Shown piece after piece: positions 8,158 to 15,770 of a stretch of DNA of 64,000 nt. The translations under genes were made by a program, and so were the position numbers. The stretch is from Pseudomonas sp. RIT-PI-AD. GTDB taxonomy: Bacteria; Pseudomonadota; Gammaproteobacteria; Pseudomonadales; Pseudomonadaceae. Where the stretch lies: contig NZ_JANZKU010000003.1 of assembly GCF_025642785.1 (NCBI RefSeq), positions 154,295 to 218,294 of the forward strand, given 5' to 3'. The notes below the pieces were generated by a model. The model did not search any database. It was not told where the DNA came from and saw nothing but the letters and a program-made list of their open reading frames with translations. Position 1 is the stretch's first letter. Each line of letters begins with the position of its first letter.

Positions 8158-10365
8158 TTAAAGCCTCGGCAGAAGCTCCTGGCGGTTCTGAGGTAGGCGG
8201 GATTCCGTAGTGCCGTTGTCGACCAGGGTCTGCAACTGACGGAACAAGCTGGGGATATCGAGGATCAGGGCGACTTGCCCGGAGCCGAGAATGGTGGAGC
8301 CGCTGATGCCCTGAAGATGTTGGAACAACAGGCCGAGGGGCTTGATCACGGTTTGCAGCTCGCCATGCAACTGATCGACGATCAGCCCGGCGTGCTGTCT
8401 TCCCTGGCTGACCACTACGATGTTGCGTCGCCGGGTTTCGCTGGCCGGCAGATCGAAATGCGCCGACAGGTCGATGCAGGGCAAGGGCTTGCCGCGCAGG
8501 TTCAGATAGCCGTAGGTGCCGTCGATCAGCGGTTCGCTGCCCAGCTCCATGCACTCGGTGACCATGTCCAGGGGGATGACGAAGTATTCCCCGCCCAGGC
8601 CCACCAGGAAGCCCTCGATGATCGCCAGGGTCAGCGGCAGGCGGATACGAAAGGTGGAGCCCAGGCCCGGACGCGACTCGATCTCGACGGTGCCGCGTAG
8701 TTGGTCGATGGCGCTGCGCACCACGTCCATGCCGACTCCACGACCGGAGAGGTTGGACACGCTGTCGGCGGTGGAGAAGCCGGCCGCGAAGATCAGCAGG
8801 TGGATATCGTGCTCGCTGAGATTGGACTGGGGATCGATCAGCCCCTTTTCGACGGCCTTCTCGCGGATGCGCGCGGTGTTCAGGCCACGCCCGTCGTCGC
8901 TCACCTCGATCACGATCATCCCCGACTCGTGGTAGGCGTTGAGCTGCAGGTGACCTTCCGCGGACTTGCCCGCGGCCAAGCGTTCCTCGGAGGATTCGAT
9001 GCCGTGGTCGATGGCGTTACGCACCAAGTGAGTCAACGGGTCGGCGATCTTGTCGGTGACCGATTTGTCCAGCTCGGTCTCGGCACCGCGCACTTCCAGG
9101 CGGATTTTCTTGCCCAGCTCCTGGCTGACGTCGCGCACCACCCGGTGGAAGCGATTGAAGGTGTCGCCGATTTCGATCATGCGCAATTTCAACGCGGCTT
9201 CGCGGATCTGCTCGACGTGCTGATTGACCGTCTGGGTCGACTCGATGAAATTCGCCTGGCCGTGGGCACGGGCCTGCATCTGCGCGCCCGCCGCGCTGAT
9301 GACCAGTTCGCCCACCAAGTTGATCAACTCGTCGAGCTTGTGCGCGGCGACCTTGATCAGGCTGGATTCCTGGGCCCGTCGCTCGCGCGCGACCTGTTGC
9401 TTCTCCAGCGCGGCGTTGACCGCGATGGGCGCGACCATGCCGGCCTCCACCAACACGCTGCCCAGGGGCGCGCGCGGCTCCTCGGCCTCCGCCTGCAAGG
9501 CCAGCCCTTTGCCCAGCTCGTGCTCGGTGAGCAGGCCGCTGGCGACCAGGATGCTGCCGATGCGCTCGTCGGTCTCCGGCAACTCGCGGATCAGTTGCAC
9601 GTAGTCGCTCAGGCTGCTTTCCGGTGGCAGGATGCGCAACTTGCAGAAGTCCAGGATGAACTCGAAGACCTCTTCGATTTCCGCCTTGCTGGCGGCGCTG
9701 CGTAGCGAGATTTCCAGGCCCAGGTAGCAGGATTCCGGGTCCATCTGATGGAAGTCCGGGAGGTTCTCGTCCAGCACCTCGAGGTGGATGACCTCGCCCA
9801 GGCGGGTGAGGTAGCGTACGAAAGCGGCCGGATCGAAGCCGTTGCGGTAGAGATCGGCGGAAAAGCGCAGGGATATGTGCCAGGCGCCTTCGCTGCCGCC
9901 CGGCGCGCGCTGCACCTGGCCCTCCCGCGGCTCGGCGGGCGTCGGCAGGCTCGCGCCCTGCTCGCCCATTTCGGCGGCCAGGGCGTTCAGCAACTGGGTC
10001 TGCAGCACTTCGTCGATACCGTCGACCGTGCCGGTTTCCACGTTGATATGGCCGATCATCGCGCCCAGCTCGTCGAGGCAGCGCAGCATCAGCGAGATCA
10101 GGGTGGGCGTGAGGCTGCGCTCGCCGTCGCGCACCGCCATCAACAGGCTTTCCAACTGGTGGGTGAAGGCCACCACCGGCGTCAGGGAAAACAGTCCCGC
10201 CGATCCCTTGAGGGTATGCATGGCGCGGAACAGGCCATTGATGGCCTCTTCGTCGGCGAGGTCGCCATCCAGCACCAGCAGGCATTCCTCGGCCTGCTTG
10301 AGCAGGTCGCGGCCCTCTTCGAGGAAGCTTTGCAACAGCTGGGTCCATTGCTCTCCGTTAAGCAT
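8158..10365 (-). CDS. cheA: chemotaxis histidine kinase CheA with MshEN-like insert
   Basis: A 735-residue CheA. Domains in order: HPt (1-110) with phospho-acceptor H50 in [12 protein letters not shown]; a ferredoxin-like regulatory region (about 160-250, GAWHISLRF to EFILDF); two tandem 24-residue motifs at 268-291 and 300-323 that fit the MshEN pattern (R-x-G-x2-LV-x2-G...L...L..Q); dimerisation helices (330-395); HATPase with N box (RNAIDHGIE), G1 (DDGRGL) and G2 (GRGVGM); and a CheW-like P5 domain to 710. All catalytic boxes are intact. The MshEN-like pair is unusual for a chemotaxis kinase and could bind c-di-GMP; this is inference. The start directly abuts the STAS gene stop. Confidence 0.95.
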   Translation of the reverse strand: MLNGEQWTQLLQSFLEEGRDLLKQAEECLLVLDGDLADEEAINGLFRAMHTLKGSAGLFSLTPVVAFTHQLESLLMAVRDGERSLTPTLISLMLRCLDELGAMIGHINVETGTVDGIDEVLQTQLLNALAAEMGEQGASLPTPAEPREGQVQRAPGGSEGAWHISLRFSADLYRNGFDPAAFVRYLTRLGEVIHLEVLDENLPDFHQMDPESCYLGLEISLRSAASKAEIEEVFEFILDFCKLRILPPESSLSDYVQLIRELPETDERIGSILVASGLLTEHELGKGLALQAEAEEPRAPLGSVLVEAGMVAPIAVNAALEKQQVARERRAQESSLIKVAAHKLDELINLVGELVISAAGAQMQARAHGQANFIESTQTVNQHVEQIREAALKLRMIEIGDTFNRFHRVVRDVSQELGKKIRLEVRGAETELDKSVTDKIADPLTHLVRNAIDHGIESSEERLAAGKSAEGHLQLNAYHESGMIVIEVSDDGRGLNTARIREKAVEKGLIDPQSNLSEHDIHLLIFAAGFSTADSVSNLSGRGVGMDVVRSAIDQLRGTVEIESRPGLGSTFRIRLPLTLAIIEGFLVGLGGEYFVIPLDMVTECMELGSEPLIDGTYGYLNLRGKPLPCIDLSAHFDLPASETRRRNIVVVSQGRQHAGLIVDQLHGELQTVIKPLGLLFQHLQGISGSTILGSGQVALILDIPSLFRQLQTLVDNGTTESRLPQNRQELLPRL

Positions 10366-10695
10366 TCATCGCTCCTCGGGGCTGGCGGGCAGCAGGTCGG
10401 GGTACAAGGACTGCAGGTGCAGCAATTCGAGCAGTTCCAGCACGGCGTCCCCGGGATTGCGCACGTCCAGCTGGCCGTCCAGGCCGTGCAGATGGCGTTG
10501 CAGCGCCAGCAGGAGCTGGGCGCCGGCGCTGTCCAGTTCCTCCAGCTCGCTCAGGTCCAGTTGCCAATGCCGTTCGCCGGCGGCCAGCGCCGCGCGAATT
10601 TCATCGTGGGCCTGTTTCACTTCGTAGATGGTCAGGCTGCCGCTCAGGGCGAGCGAGGCGGGTTGGCCGGTCGGGTCGGACCGCAGGATCAGCAT
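10366..10695 (-). CDS. STAS domain protein of the chemosensory operon
   Basis: A 109-residue single STAS (anti-sigma-factor-antagonist-like) domain. The strand LALSGSLTIYEV, the DLSELEELDSAGAQLLLAL core with the potentially phosphorylatable Ser of the DSAG motif, and a final helix are visible. It has no kinase or phosphatase partner nearby other than CheA. STAS genes between cheY and cheA are known from Vibrio cholerae cluster I-type systems; their role is poorly defined, possibly in array assembly or output. It ends where cheA starts and begins 3 bp after cheY. Confidence 0.88.
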   Translation of the reverse strand: MLILRSDPTGQPASLALSGSLTIYEVKQAHDEIRAALAAGERHWQLDLSELEELDSAGAQLLLALQRHLHGLDGQLDVRNPGDAVLELLELLHLQSLYPDLLPASPEER

Positions 10696-10698
10696 GGG

Positions 10699-11064
10699 TC
10701 AGCCCACCAGTTTTTCGACGGCGGCGAGCAATTGTTGCGGCTGGAAGGGTTTGACGATCCAGGCCTTGGCGCCCGCGGCCTGGCCGGCGGCTTTCTTGCC
10801 CTGCTCGCTCTCGGTGGTGAGCATGATGATCGGGGTGAAGCGGTATTCGTTGCGCGCCTTGACCTCCTTGACCAGGCCGATGCCGTCCAGGTTGGGCATG
10901 TTCACGTCGCTGATGATCAGGTTGATCTTCTGGCCGTTGAGCTTGGTCAGCGCGTCGCGTCCGTCGCTGGCCTCGATGACCTGGTGCCCGGCGCCGGTCA
11001 GGGTCATCTTCACCAGTTGGCGCATGGACAGGGAGTCGTCGACGATAAGGATGGTCTTGCTCAT
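10699..11064 (-). CDS. cheY: chemotaxis response regulator CheY
   Basis: A 121-residue stand-alone receiver. D9/D10, phospho-acceptor D53 (LIISDVNMPNLDG), the switch Thr in MLTTES and K105 (WIVKPF) are all present. It has no output domain. As the operon has no cheZ or cheC, dephosphorylation must be intrinsic or come from elsewhere. Whether it controls the flagellar motor or another output cannot be told from sequence. Confidence 0.93.
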   Translation of the reverse strand: MSKTILIVDDSLSMRQLVKMTLTGAGHQVIEASDGRDALTKLNGQKINLIISDVNMPNLDGIGLVKEVKARNEYRFTPIIMLTTESEQGKKAAGQAAGAKAWIVKPFQPQQLLAAVEKLVG

Positions 11065-11077
11065 GGGGCTCTTACTC

Positions 11078-12163
11078 CTAGAAGAAGGTCACGTCGCTGT
11101 TGGCCGACCCCGTGCCGCGCCGGCCATGGCGCTCTTCATCGGTGGTGAACCGGTCGCGCAGCTCGCGCAACCAGAGCGCCGGATTCTCGATGCTCACGTC
11201 CTGCTCGCCGATGGCGCTGACCATGCGTTGTATATCGATCTGCAAGTGATCGAGCATCTGGTCGGAGCGATCCTGGAACTGCAGGCTGACGATGATTTCC
11301 TGAATGTCGCTCTGGGTGGTGCGAGCGTCCTGCTGCAAGTGCAGCGACGACTCGGAGAGCGATTCGAGGTTTTCACTGAGGCGTGTCATAACCTGACCCG
11401 CGACTTCATCAAGGTAGTCCAGATTGCTCTTTTCGCTCTGGCTCAATTCGTCGGTGGCGGATACGGTGGCGCGGATCGCCTTGTTGATCTCGTTGACCTT
11501 CTCGCCCATCCGATGGCCGGTCTCGGCGGACAGCGTGGAGAGCTTGCGCACCTCGTCGGCGACTACCGAGAAGCCTCGCCCGTATTCGCCGGCCCGCGCG
11601 GCCTCAATGGCGGCGTTCAGCGCGAGCAGGTTGGTCTGGCTGGCGATGTCCTGGACCAGCTTGGACATCTGTTGCAGTTCGGTGGCGTAGCTGTCGAGGT
11701 GGGCGATGGTGGCGAACAATTCGCCCTTGCGCTCGCTGGCGCGGTGGAAGGCGTCGATCACCTCGGTCAGGCGGCTGTTGGCCAGGCGCAGGCTGTCGCC
11801 GACGCCGCCGCGGCCGATGACCTCCTCGGAGCTGGCCAGGGTGTTTTCCAGGCGCCCGCTGAGCATGGAAAACCGCTCGAACAATTGGCGGATGTTGTGC
11901 TGGGCCAGGTGCCGCACCTGATCGATGTTTTCGCTCCAGATGGGCAGCACGCCGGTGACCAGGGGCTCGATGTCCCGGCGCGCGGGAGGTTCGACGGCGA
12001 CGATGGCTTCCGGCGCCGCCTCGACCGGGCGGCGCCACCACCAGAGTCCGATGGCCGCCAAGGCCCCGAAGGCGCACCCCAGCCCGGCCAGCCAGCTCAC
12101 CTGTAGCACGATGCCCGCCGCGGTGACGGCGAGGGCGAGCCAGAGTCCGAAGTACACAAACAA
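11078..12163 (-). CDS. short MCP-like protein without sensor or HAMP domain
   Basis: A 361-residue protein with two adjacent N-terminal membrane helices (about residues 1-43) and almost no periplasmic loop. A coiled-coil signalling domain follows directly, with the tip [20 protein letters not shown]. No HAMP or ligand-binding domain is seen, so input would come from the membrane or a partner. The start is TTG at 12163, preceded by AAGGAG; no ATG lies before the first membrane helix. It is the first gene of the che operon, as in V. cholerae cluster I-like systems where a short MCP leads cheY and STAS genes. Confidence 0.85.
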   Translation of the reverse strand: MFVYFGLWLALAVTAAGIVLQVSWLAGLGCAFGALAAIGLWWWRRPVEAAPEAIVAVEPPARRDIEPLVTGVLPIWSENIDQVRHLAQHNIRQLFERFSMLSGRLENTLASSEEVIGRGGVGDSLRLANSRLTEVIDAFHRASERKGELFATIAHLDSYATELQQMSKLVQDIASQTNLLALNAAIEAARAGEYGRGFSVVADEVRKLSTLSAETGHRMGEKVNEINKAIRATVSATDELSQSEKSNLDYLDEVAGQVMTRLSENLESLSESSLHLQQDARTTQSDIQEIIVSLQFQDRSDQMLDHLQIDIQRMVSAIGEQDVSIENPALWLRELRDRFTTDEERHGRRGTGSANSDVTFF

Positions 12164-12225
12164 GGCGCTTCTCCTTGTGCCGGATTGGAATTACTTCCAC
12201 CATAGTTGCGCCTTGATATCAGGTG

Positions 12226-12267
12226 TATCGGGGTATCCCCGATAGTCCCCTAGGGGTTATCCCCGAT
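12226..12267 (-). promoter_or_regulatory. clustered palindromes and direct repeats upstream of the che operon
   Basis: Positions 12226-12244 form a perfect inverted repeat, TATCGGGG-TAT-CCCCGATA. A second palindrome, CCCCTAGGGG, lies at 12247-12256. The ten bases TATCCCCGAT occur at 12234-12243 and again at 12258-12267, 24 bp apart. The cluster sits 60-100 bp before the TTG start of the first che gene, a position expected for an operator. The binding protein is unknown; the orphan NarL-type regulator at 2626-3282 is one candidate. Confidence 0.55.
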
Positions 12268-12459
12268 GCCGTCTAAGGGCGTGCAAGGGGCGCAACCAAC
12301 GGTCGGATCCGCAGTCCGAGCCTTTAAAGGCGCCAGCCCTGATTCGAGGGCACGCCGCCGCCAGCGCGGGCGGAATTCCGGTCCCTCGGGATGGGGTCCG
12401 TCGCCGTTCAGTCGTCCACGTTGTGCCGGCATGCCGTACAGCCGGCCGGGAGATGAGTC

Positions 12460-13014
12460 ATGTCGTTCCGCACCACCGCCCTGGCGGTGACCCTGGTGGC
12501 CCTGGCCGCTTGCAGTACTCCGCCGGTCTCGCCGGACTACGACGCCACGCGGGATTTCGCGGCCTACCACACTTGGGCCTGGCAGACCCCGGCGGTGCGC
12601 TACCGCCCCGACGACCCGCGCGTCGAAAGCGACCTCACCGGGCAGCGCATCCGCAGCGCCGTGGAGACCCAGCTCGACCAGCGTGGCCTGCGCGCCGCGC
12701 CCGCCAACGTCCAGGCGGACCTGAAGGTGCAGGCCTGGCTGATCGTCGAGGATCGCCAGGAAGAGGTCGCCACCAACTACGGCGGCCCCTGGGGCGGCTA
12801 TTGGGGTGGCCCCGGCTACAGCGAAACCCGCACCCTCGACTACAAGGTCGGCACCTTGCAACTGGACTTCTTCGACGGCAAGGACGGCAAGCTGGTCTGG
12901 CGCGCCTCGTCCGAGCAGGTCCTGCGTACCACGCCGCAGAATCCCGCGGAGCGCGAGGCCGCCATTCGCAAGATCGTCACCCGCCTGCTCACGCAATACC
13001 CGCCCCGTCGCTGA
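12460..13014 (+). CDS. DUF4136 family lipoprotein (second copy)
   Basis: A 184-residue lipoprotein of the same family as 1992-2612. The signal MSFRTTALAVTLVALAAC has the lipobox LAAC at residues 15-18 followed by Ser. Shared features are YHTWAWQTP near the N-terminus, LDQRGLRAAPANVQADL, a Gly/Trp/Tyr-rich insert (GGPWGGYWGGPGY) and the C-terminal IVTRLLTQYPPR. It is divergent from the che operon, so the intergenic region 12164-12459 may serve both directions. Function unknown. Confidence 0.82.
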   Translation: MSFRTTALAVTLVALAACSTPPVSPDYDATRDFAAYHTWAWQTPAVRYRPDDPRVESDLTGQRIRSAVETQLDQRGLRAAPANVQADLKVQAWLIVEDRQEEVATNYGGPWGGYWGGPGYSETRTLDYKVGTLQLDFFDGKDGKLVWRASSEQVLRTTPQNPAEREAAIRKIVTRLLTQYPPRR

Positions 13015-13049
13015 GGCAGGCGCCGCCCCGTCGGCGTGAGGCCCGCCCG

Positions 13050-13306
13050 CTATGGGGCGGCGACTTCCTCCGTGCCTGGCAGCAGGTGCAGGTGGAGGCC
13101 CTCCATGACTGACGGTCGCAGCATCCTCGAGCTCTTTCGAGCATTTCCGAGTAGGTCGCCGGCGCCGCCGTCATGACGCGCATGCCAGCCCCCTTGAAGG
13201 CGCCCAGGTCTGGAGCGGGATCGCGGGTGAAAAGCCAAGGGCTGGATGTCCCCCACCACCGAAGTCGGCCTCGGAATCCAGGGCTTCCAGGCCGCGCGGC
13301 ACGAAC
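13050..13306 (-). pseudogene. possible degraded coding remnant downstream of the M29-like gene
   Basis: No intact gene fits here, yet the minus strand reads like protein in two frames. One frame gives FTRDPAPDLGAFKGAGMRVM and then TAAPATYSEMLERARG; another continues with MLRPSVMEGLHLHLLPGTEE before a stop near 13050. A single frameshift around 13125-13135 would join them. The upstream part runs directly into the end of the M29-like gene and has no start codon of its own. It may be the eroded 3' end of a former third gene. I do not recognise the family; this is weak evidence. Confidence 0.25.
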
Positions 13307-14278
13307 TCAGACCAGATAGCCCGAGCGGTCGCTGAACACCACCTGATCGTCGACCGCCAGGGTGCCGCTGTCGAAGATCAGGTCCAGGTGATGGCTGCCC
13401 TTGGCCCCGCCTCCCAACCCCAGGTGCAGGCCGCAGTGCCGCTCCTCGAAACCGGCGTTGCGCGCATACAAGTGTTTCACGCCTTCGTTGGTGCCAATGC
13501 CGAGCTCCTCGATCCGACGGTTCGACGGGTTGGCGTCCAGGTACTTGTTGAAGTCCTGTTCGAGGCCCGGCACCTCGGTGGCGATGCGGCTGATGGTGGA
13601 GTTTTCGATCCACATTTCCAGGGGCGTTTCCAGCACGCCGTACTTGCGCGCGAACGGAATGGTGCCGAGGAAGGTGCCGACGAACCTCACGTGGCCATTG
13701 ATGGTTTCGCTGTGGGTGGCGATCTCGCCCGGGGCCAGGTCGTAGTTGCCGACCCCGTTGATGTTGGTCCATTTCTTCATGTCCCGCAGCGAGGCCTCGA
13801 AGTGGGAACCATGCGGATCGGTGAAACTCAGCACCTCGCCCTGGCTCATGCGGTCGATCAGCGCGGCGTTCAGGTCGGCGATGCGCGCGGGGGCGACGCT
13901 GAAGGTGTCGTAGAAGAAGTCGCCATAGTCCTTGAACAGCAGCGACTTCTTCCAATGTTCGGAAATCACCGGTTGCAGGGCGCGGATGAAGGAAGGCCCT
14001 TCGGCGCGCGGGTTGGGCAAGGTGGAGGCGTCGTAGAAGAAGATATAAAGGTCGGCCTCGACGATGGCCGCCGCCAGTCGCTCGGTCGGGGTGTCGTCCA
14101 GATCCATGGCCTGGAACACCAACCCGGCACTGGAGGCGGAGGATTCGATCAGATGCCCCACCAGATTCGCGTAGGCCTGGGTATGGCCGATGAGGATCGA
14201 CGCCGGCGAACGGCCGCCGATCGCCGGATGGTGGGGGAGATAGTGAAGAAAATGCTCGATGGCGCGCTTGCGGTCCAT
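13307..14278 (-). CDS. aminopeptidase T (M29)/NicX-like metalloenzyme
   Basis: A 323-residue protein whose C-terminal half matches the M29/aminopeptidase T fold, which also includes 2,5-dihydroxypyridine dioxygenases (NicX). The pattern EMWIENST, ELGIGTNEGVKH, CGLHLGLGGG and SHHLDLIF supplies the family's Glu, His and H-x-D metal ligands. It is shorter than typical M29 peptidases (about 370-410). Reaction and substrate are unknown: peptide cleavage or a ring-opening or other metal chemistry are all possible. It is preceded by a strong hairpin and then a 45-residue peptide gene, so the peptide is a candidate substrate. No signal peptide is present. Confidence 0.65.
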   Translation of the reverse strand: MDRKRAIEHFLHYLPHHPAIGGRSPASILIGHTQAYANLVGHLIESSASSAGLVFQAMDLDDTPTERLAAAIVEADLYIFFYDASTLPNPRAEGPSFIRALQPVISEHWKKSLLFKDYGDFFYDTFSVAPARIADLNAALIDRMSQGEVLSFTDPHGSHFEASLRDMKKWTNINGVGNYDLAPGEIATHSETINGHVRFVGTFLGTIPFARKYGVLETPLEMWIENSTISRIATEVPGLEQDFNKYLDANPSNRRIEELGIGTNEGVKHLYARNAGFEERHCGLHLGLGGGAKGSHHLDLIFDSGTLAVDDQVVFSDRSGYLV

Positions 14279-14303
14279 TGATGCCTTCCCTGGTGCGATG
14301 ACG

Positions 14304-14334
14304 AAAAAGGCGAACGCGGCCTGCCGCGTTCGCC
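14304..14334 (-). terminator. intrinsic terminator/attenuator between peptide gene and M29-like gene
   Basis: A perfect 11-bp inverted repeat (GGCGAACGCGG / CCGCGTTCGCC, 14309-14319 and 14324-14334) with a 4-base loop is followed in the minus direction by five T residues (14304-14308). It lies 11 bp after the stop of the peptide gene and 26 bp before the M29-like ATG. It should let most transcripts end after the peptide gene, with partial read-through to the enzyme gene. Confidence 0.85.
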
Positions 14335-14344
14335 TACGTGGATG

Positions 14345-14482
14345 TTAGAACGGCCACATCGCGGTGCCGAAAGGCACCACGGCTTCGTTCTTCATCATTT
14401 CCACGGCCGCGTCATGGGTTTCTGCCTCGAACCATTCGTCCAGTTGCAGTTCTTCGTCGCGGACTTGTTCGATTGTTTGCAT
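14345..14482 (-). CDS. 45-residue peptide, candidate precursor of a modified peptide
   Basis: A short acidic peptide starting MQTIEQVRDEELQLDEWFE and ending VPFGTAMWPF. The ATG at 14482 follows GGAGATCC at good spacing; a longer frame to 14536 lacks a ribosome-binding site. The N-terminal part is leader-like (many Glu/Asp, helix-forming), while the last ten residues are hydrophobic with Gly, Thr, Met, Trp and Phe, like a core region. It has no Cys. A strong terminator follows at once, so it is probably made in excess over the M29-like enzyme downstream. I recognise no family; the precursor role is inference. Confidence 0.6.
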   Translation of the reverse strand: MQTIEQVRDEELQLDEWFEAETHDAAVEMMKNEAVVPFGTAMWPF

Positions 14483-14550
14483 GTTGGATCTCCTTAATTC
14501 ACGTACTTGCCGAGTGAGCGGGACCATTGGCGGCACCGCAGGGAAAGCAC

Positions 14551-14569
14551 GCTGACCACCTTGGTCAGC
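14551..14569. promoter_or_regulatory. perfect palindrome upstream of the peptide gene
   Basis: GCTGACCA-CCT-TGGTCAGC, 8-bp arms and a 3-base spacer, lies 69-87 bp before the peptide ATG at the boundary between GC-rich and AT-rich DNA. It has no T tract on either side, so it looks more like an operator for a dimeric regulator (or a 5'-leader hairpin) than a terminator. Confidence 0.5.
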
Positions 14570-15166
14570 AAGCGAGGAAAAAACTAGTGCAGCCTCCTGA
14601 GTAATGCAAAGAAAAATTTATCGATAGTATCCTGCGATGTTTTATTCAATCTTTGCGCAAAATAAAAACCACTATTAATCAAGGCATTGAAAGAAAACTC
14701 TACCCCATTAAAAATCTTTGCTGAACTCTCTGGTTTGCTTTTCAAATCATCGGGTTATTAACTTTCCCTTTGTTTTTTCAGCGACACGAATGGCAGGTTG
14801 GCAGCCACTGGCTTTCAGAATGACATCAACCTAACTTTCGATTGGCGAACTGGGGTTAATCCTTTTCCAACGAACTTGGCCGACAAAGCCGAAATGTTTT
14901 TTGATGACTGAAACGACAACTTCACCCAGCCATATAAACAGTTCGACGCCATTGCTAGAGGTGATTGGCTCTTCTGTTCACACAATCGCTGGGGGAGATA
15001 ATTCGTGCTCTTTTCCGTCTCCGGCCTGGTCGAACCCCGCGGCACCACGGCCCGTCGCGGAACCGGGAGTCGGTGGCGATACTCATCGTTTCGCCTGGGC
15101 CCGGCGGCTTTTCCCACGCAGCCTGATGCATACTCTGCGGCCCCTTTTCTTCCACGGAGAACGTTC
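14570..15166. other. AT-rich non-coding region
   Basis: About 600 bp without a supportable gene. By hand count 14581-14760 is about 34% GC, against about 68% for the window. The frames crossing it are short and lack ribosome-binding sites; a 45-codon frame at 14815-14952 on the minus strand was considered and not accepted. Such DNA is typical of promoters silenced by H-NS-like proteins (MvaT/MvaU in Pseudomonas) and of acquired segments. It lies upstream of the peptide gene on one side and of the YdcZ-type gene on the other. Confidence 0.6.
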
Positions 15167-15613
15167 ATGCCCATTGCTTGGTGGCTGCTGGTACTGCCCT
15201 TCATCGCGGGCGCTTTCCTGCCCCTGCAAGCCGGTATCAATGGCCTGCTGGCGAAGCAGGTGTCGAGCGTGATGTGCGCCGCGCTGGTGTCGTTCAGCGT
15301 CGGCACCGTCGCGCTGCTGCTGGTGGTGCTGGTCCAGCGGGACTTGCCGAGCTTCGCCGTCCTGCGCGGGGTGCAGTGGTGGCAATGGTGCGGCGGTCTG
15401 CTCGGCGCGGTATTCATCGCCACGGCGGCCTTCGCCGGCCCACGGATCGGCGCGCTGCTGTTCATGGTGCTGGTGCTCGCCGGTCAATTGAGCATGGCGG
15501 TGATGCTCGATCATTTCGGCTGGGCGGGCTACCGCGAGGCGCCCGCCAGCCTGATGAAGATGGCAGGCTTGGCGTTGATCCTCGGCGGCGTCTGGTTGAT
15601 CCGGCGCGGTTGA
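15167..15613 (+). CDS. YdcZ/DUF606 family inner-membrane protein (DMT superfamily)
   Basis: A 148-residue protein with four to five hydrophobic helices, starting [19 protein letters not shown] and including the family's [15 protein letters not shown] segment and a C-terminal [15 protein letters not shown] helix. Members are half-size drug/metabolite transporters that probably dimerise; the substrate is unknown. The ATG at 15167 follows CGGAGAACG. A longer in-frame extension from about 15005 is Arg/Pro-rich and does not match the family, so it is not used. Confidence 0.8.
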   Translation: MPIAWWLLVLPFIAGAFLPLQAGINGLLAKQVSSVMCAALVSFSVGTVALLLVVLVQRDLPSFAVLRGVQWWQWCGGLLGAVFIATAAFAGPRIGALLFMVLVLAGQLSMAVMLDHFGWAGYREAPASLMKMAGLALILGGVWLIRRG

Positions 15614-15770
15614 GCAAGACCGCTCGGCGGCTAGGCACGTGGCATGGCCTTGCGCCAGCAACCGTTTCGATAATTTCCCTGACAACTTTGCAAACCCTGA
15701 CCAGACTGGCATACGGGAGCCAGCATCATGGCAACGGACGGCGACTCATAACGGATCGAGGTATCGACTG

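Noticed and set aside
8126-8554. A 142-codon frame at the end of cheA
   Set aside because: It is an out-of-frame shadow of the CheA C-terminal CheW-like domain.
14815-14952. A 45-codon minus-strand frame in the AT-rich region (MASNCLYGW...)
   Set aside because: There is no ribosome-binding site and no resemblance to the accepted peptide at 14345-14482; the sequence upstream reads CACCTCT rather than a purine-rich site.
15005-15166. Extension of the YdcZ-type gene to a GTG preceded by GGGGGAG
   Set aside because: The added residues are Arg/Pro-rich and outside the family pattern, while the internal ATG at 15167 has its own ribosome-binding site and gives a proper membrane start. Kept only as a remote alternative.
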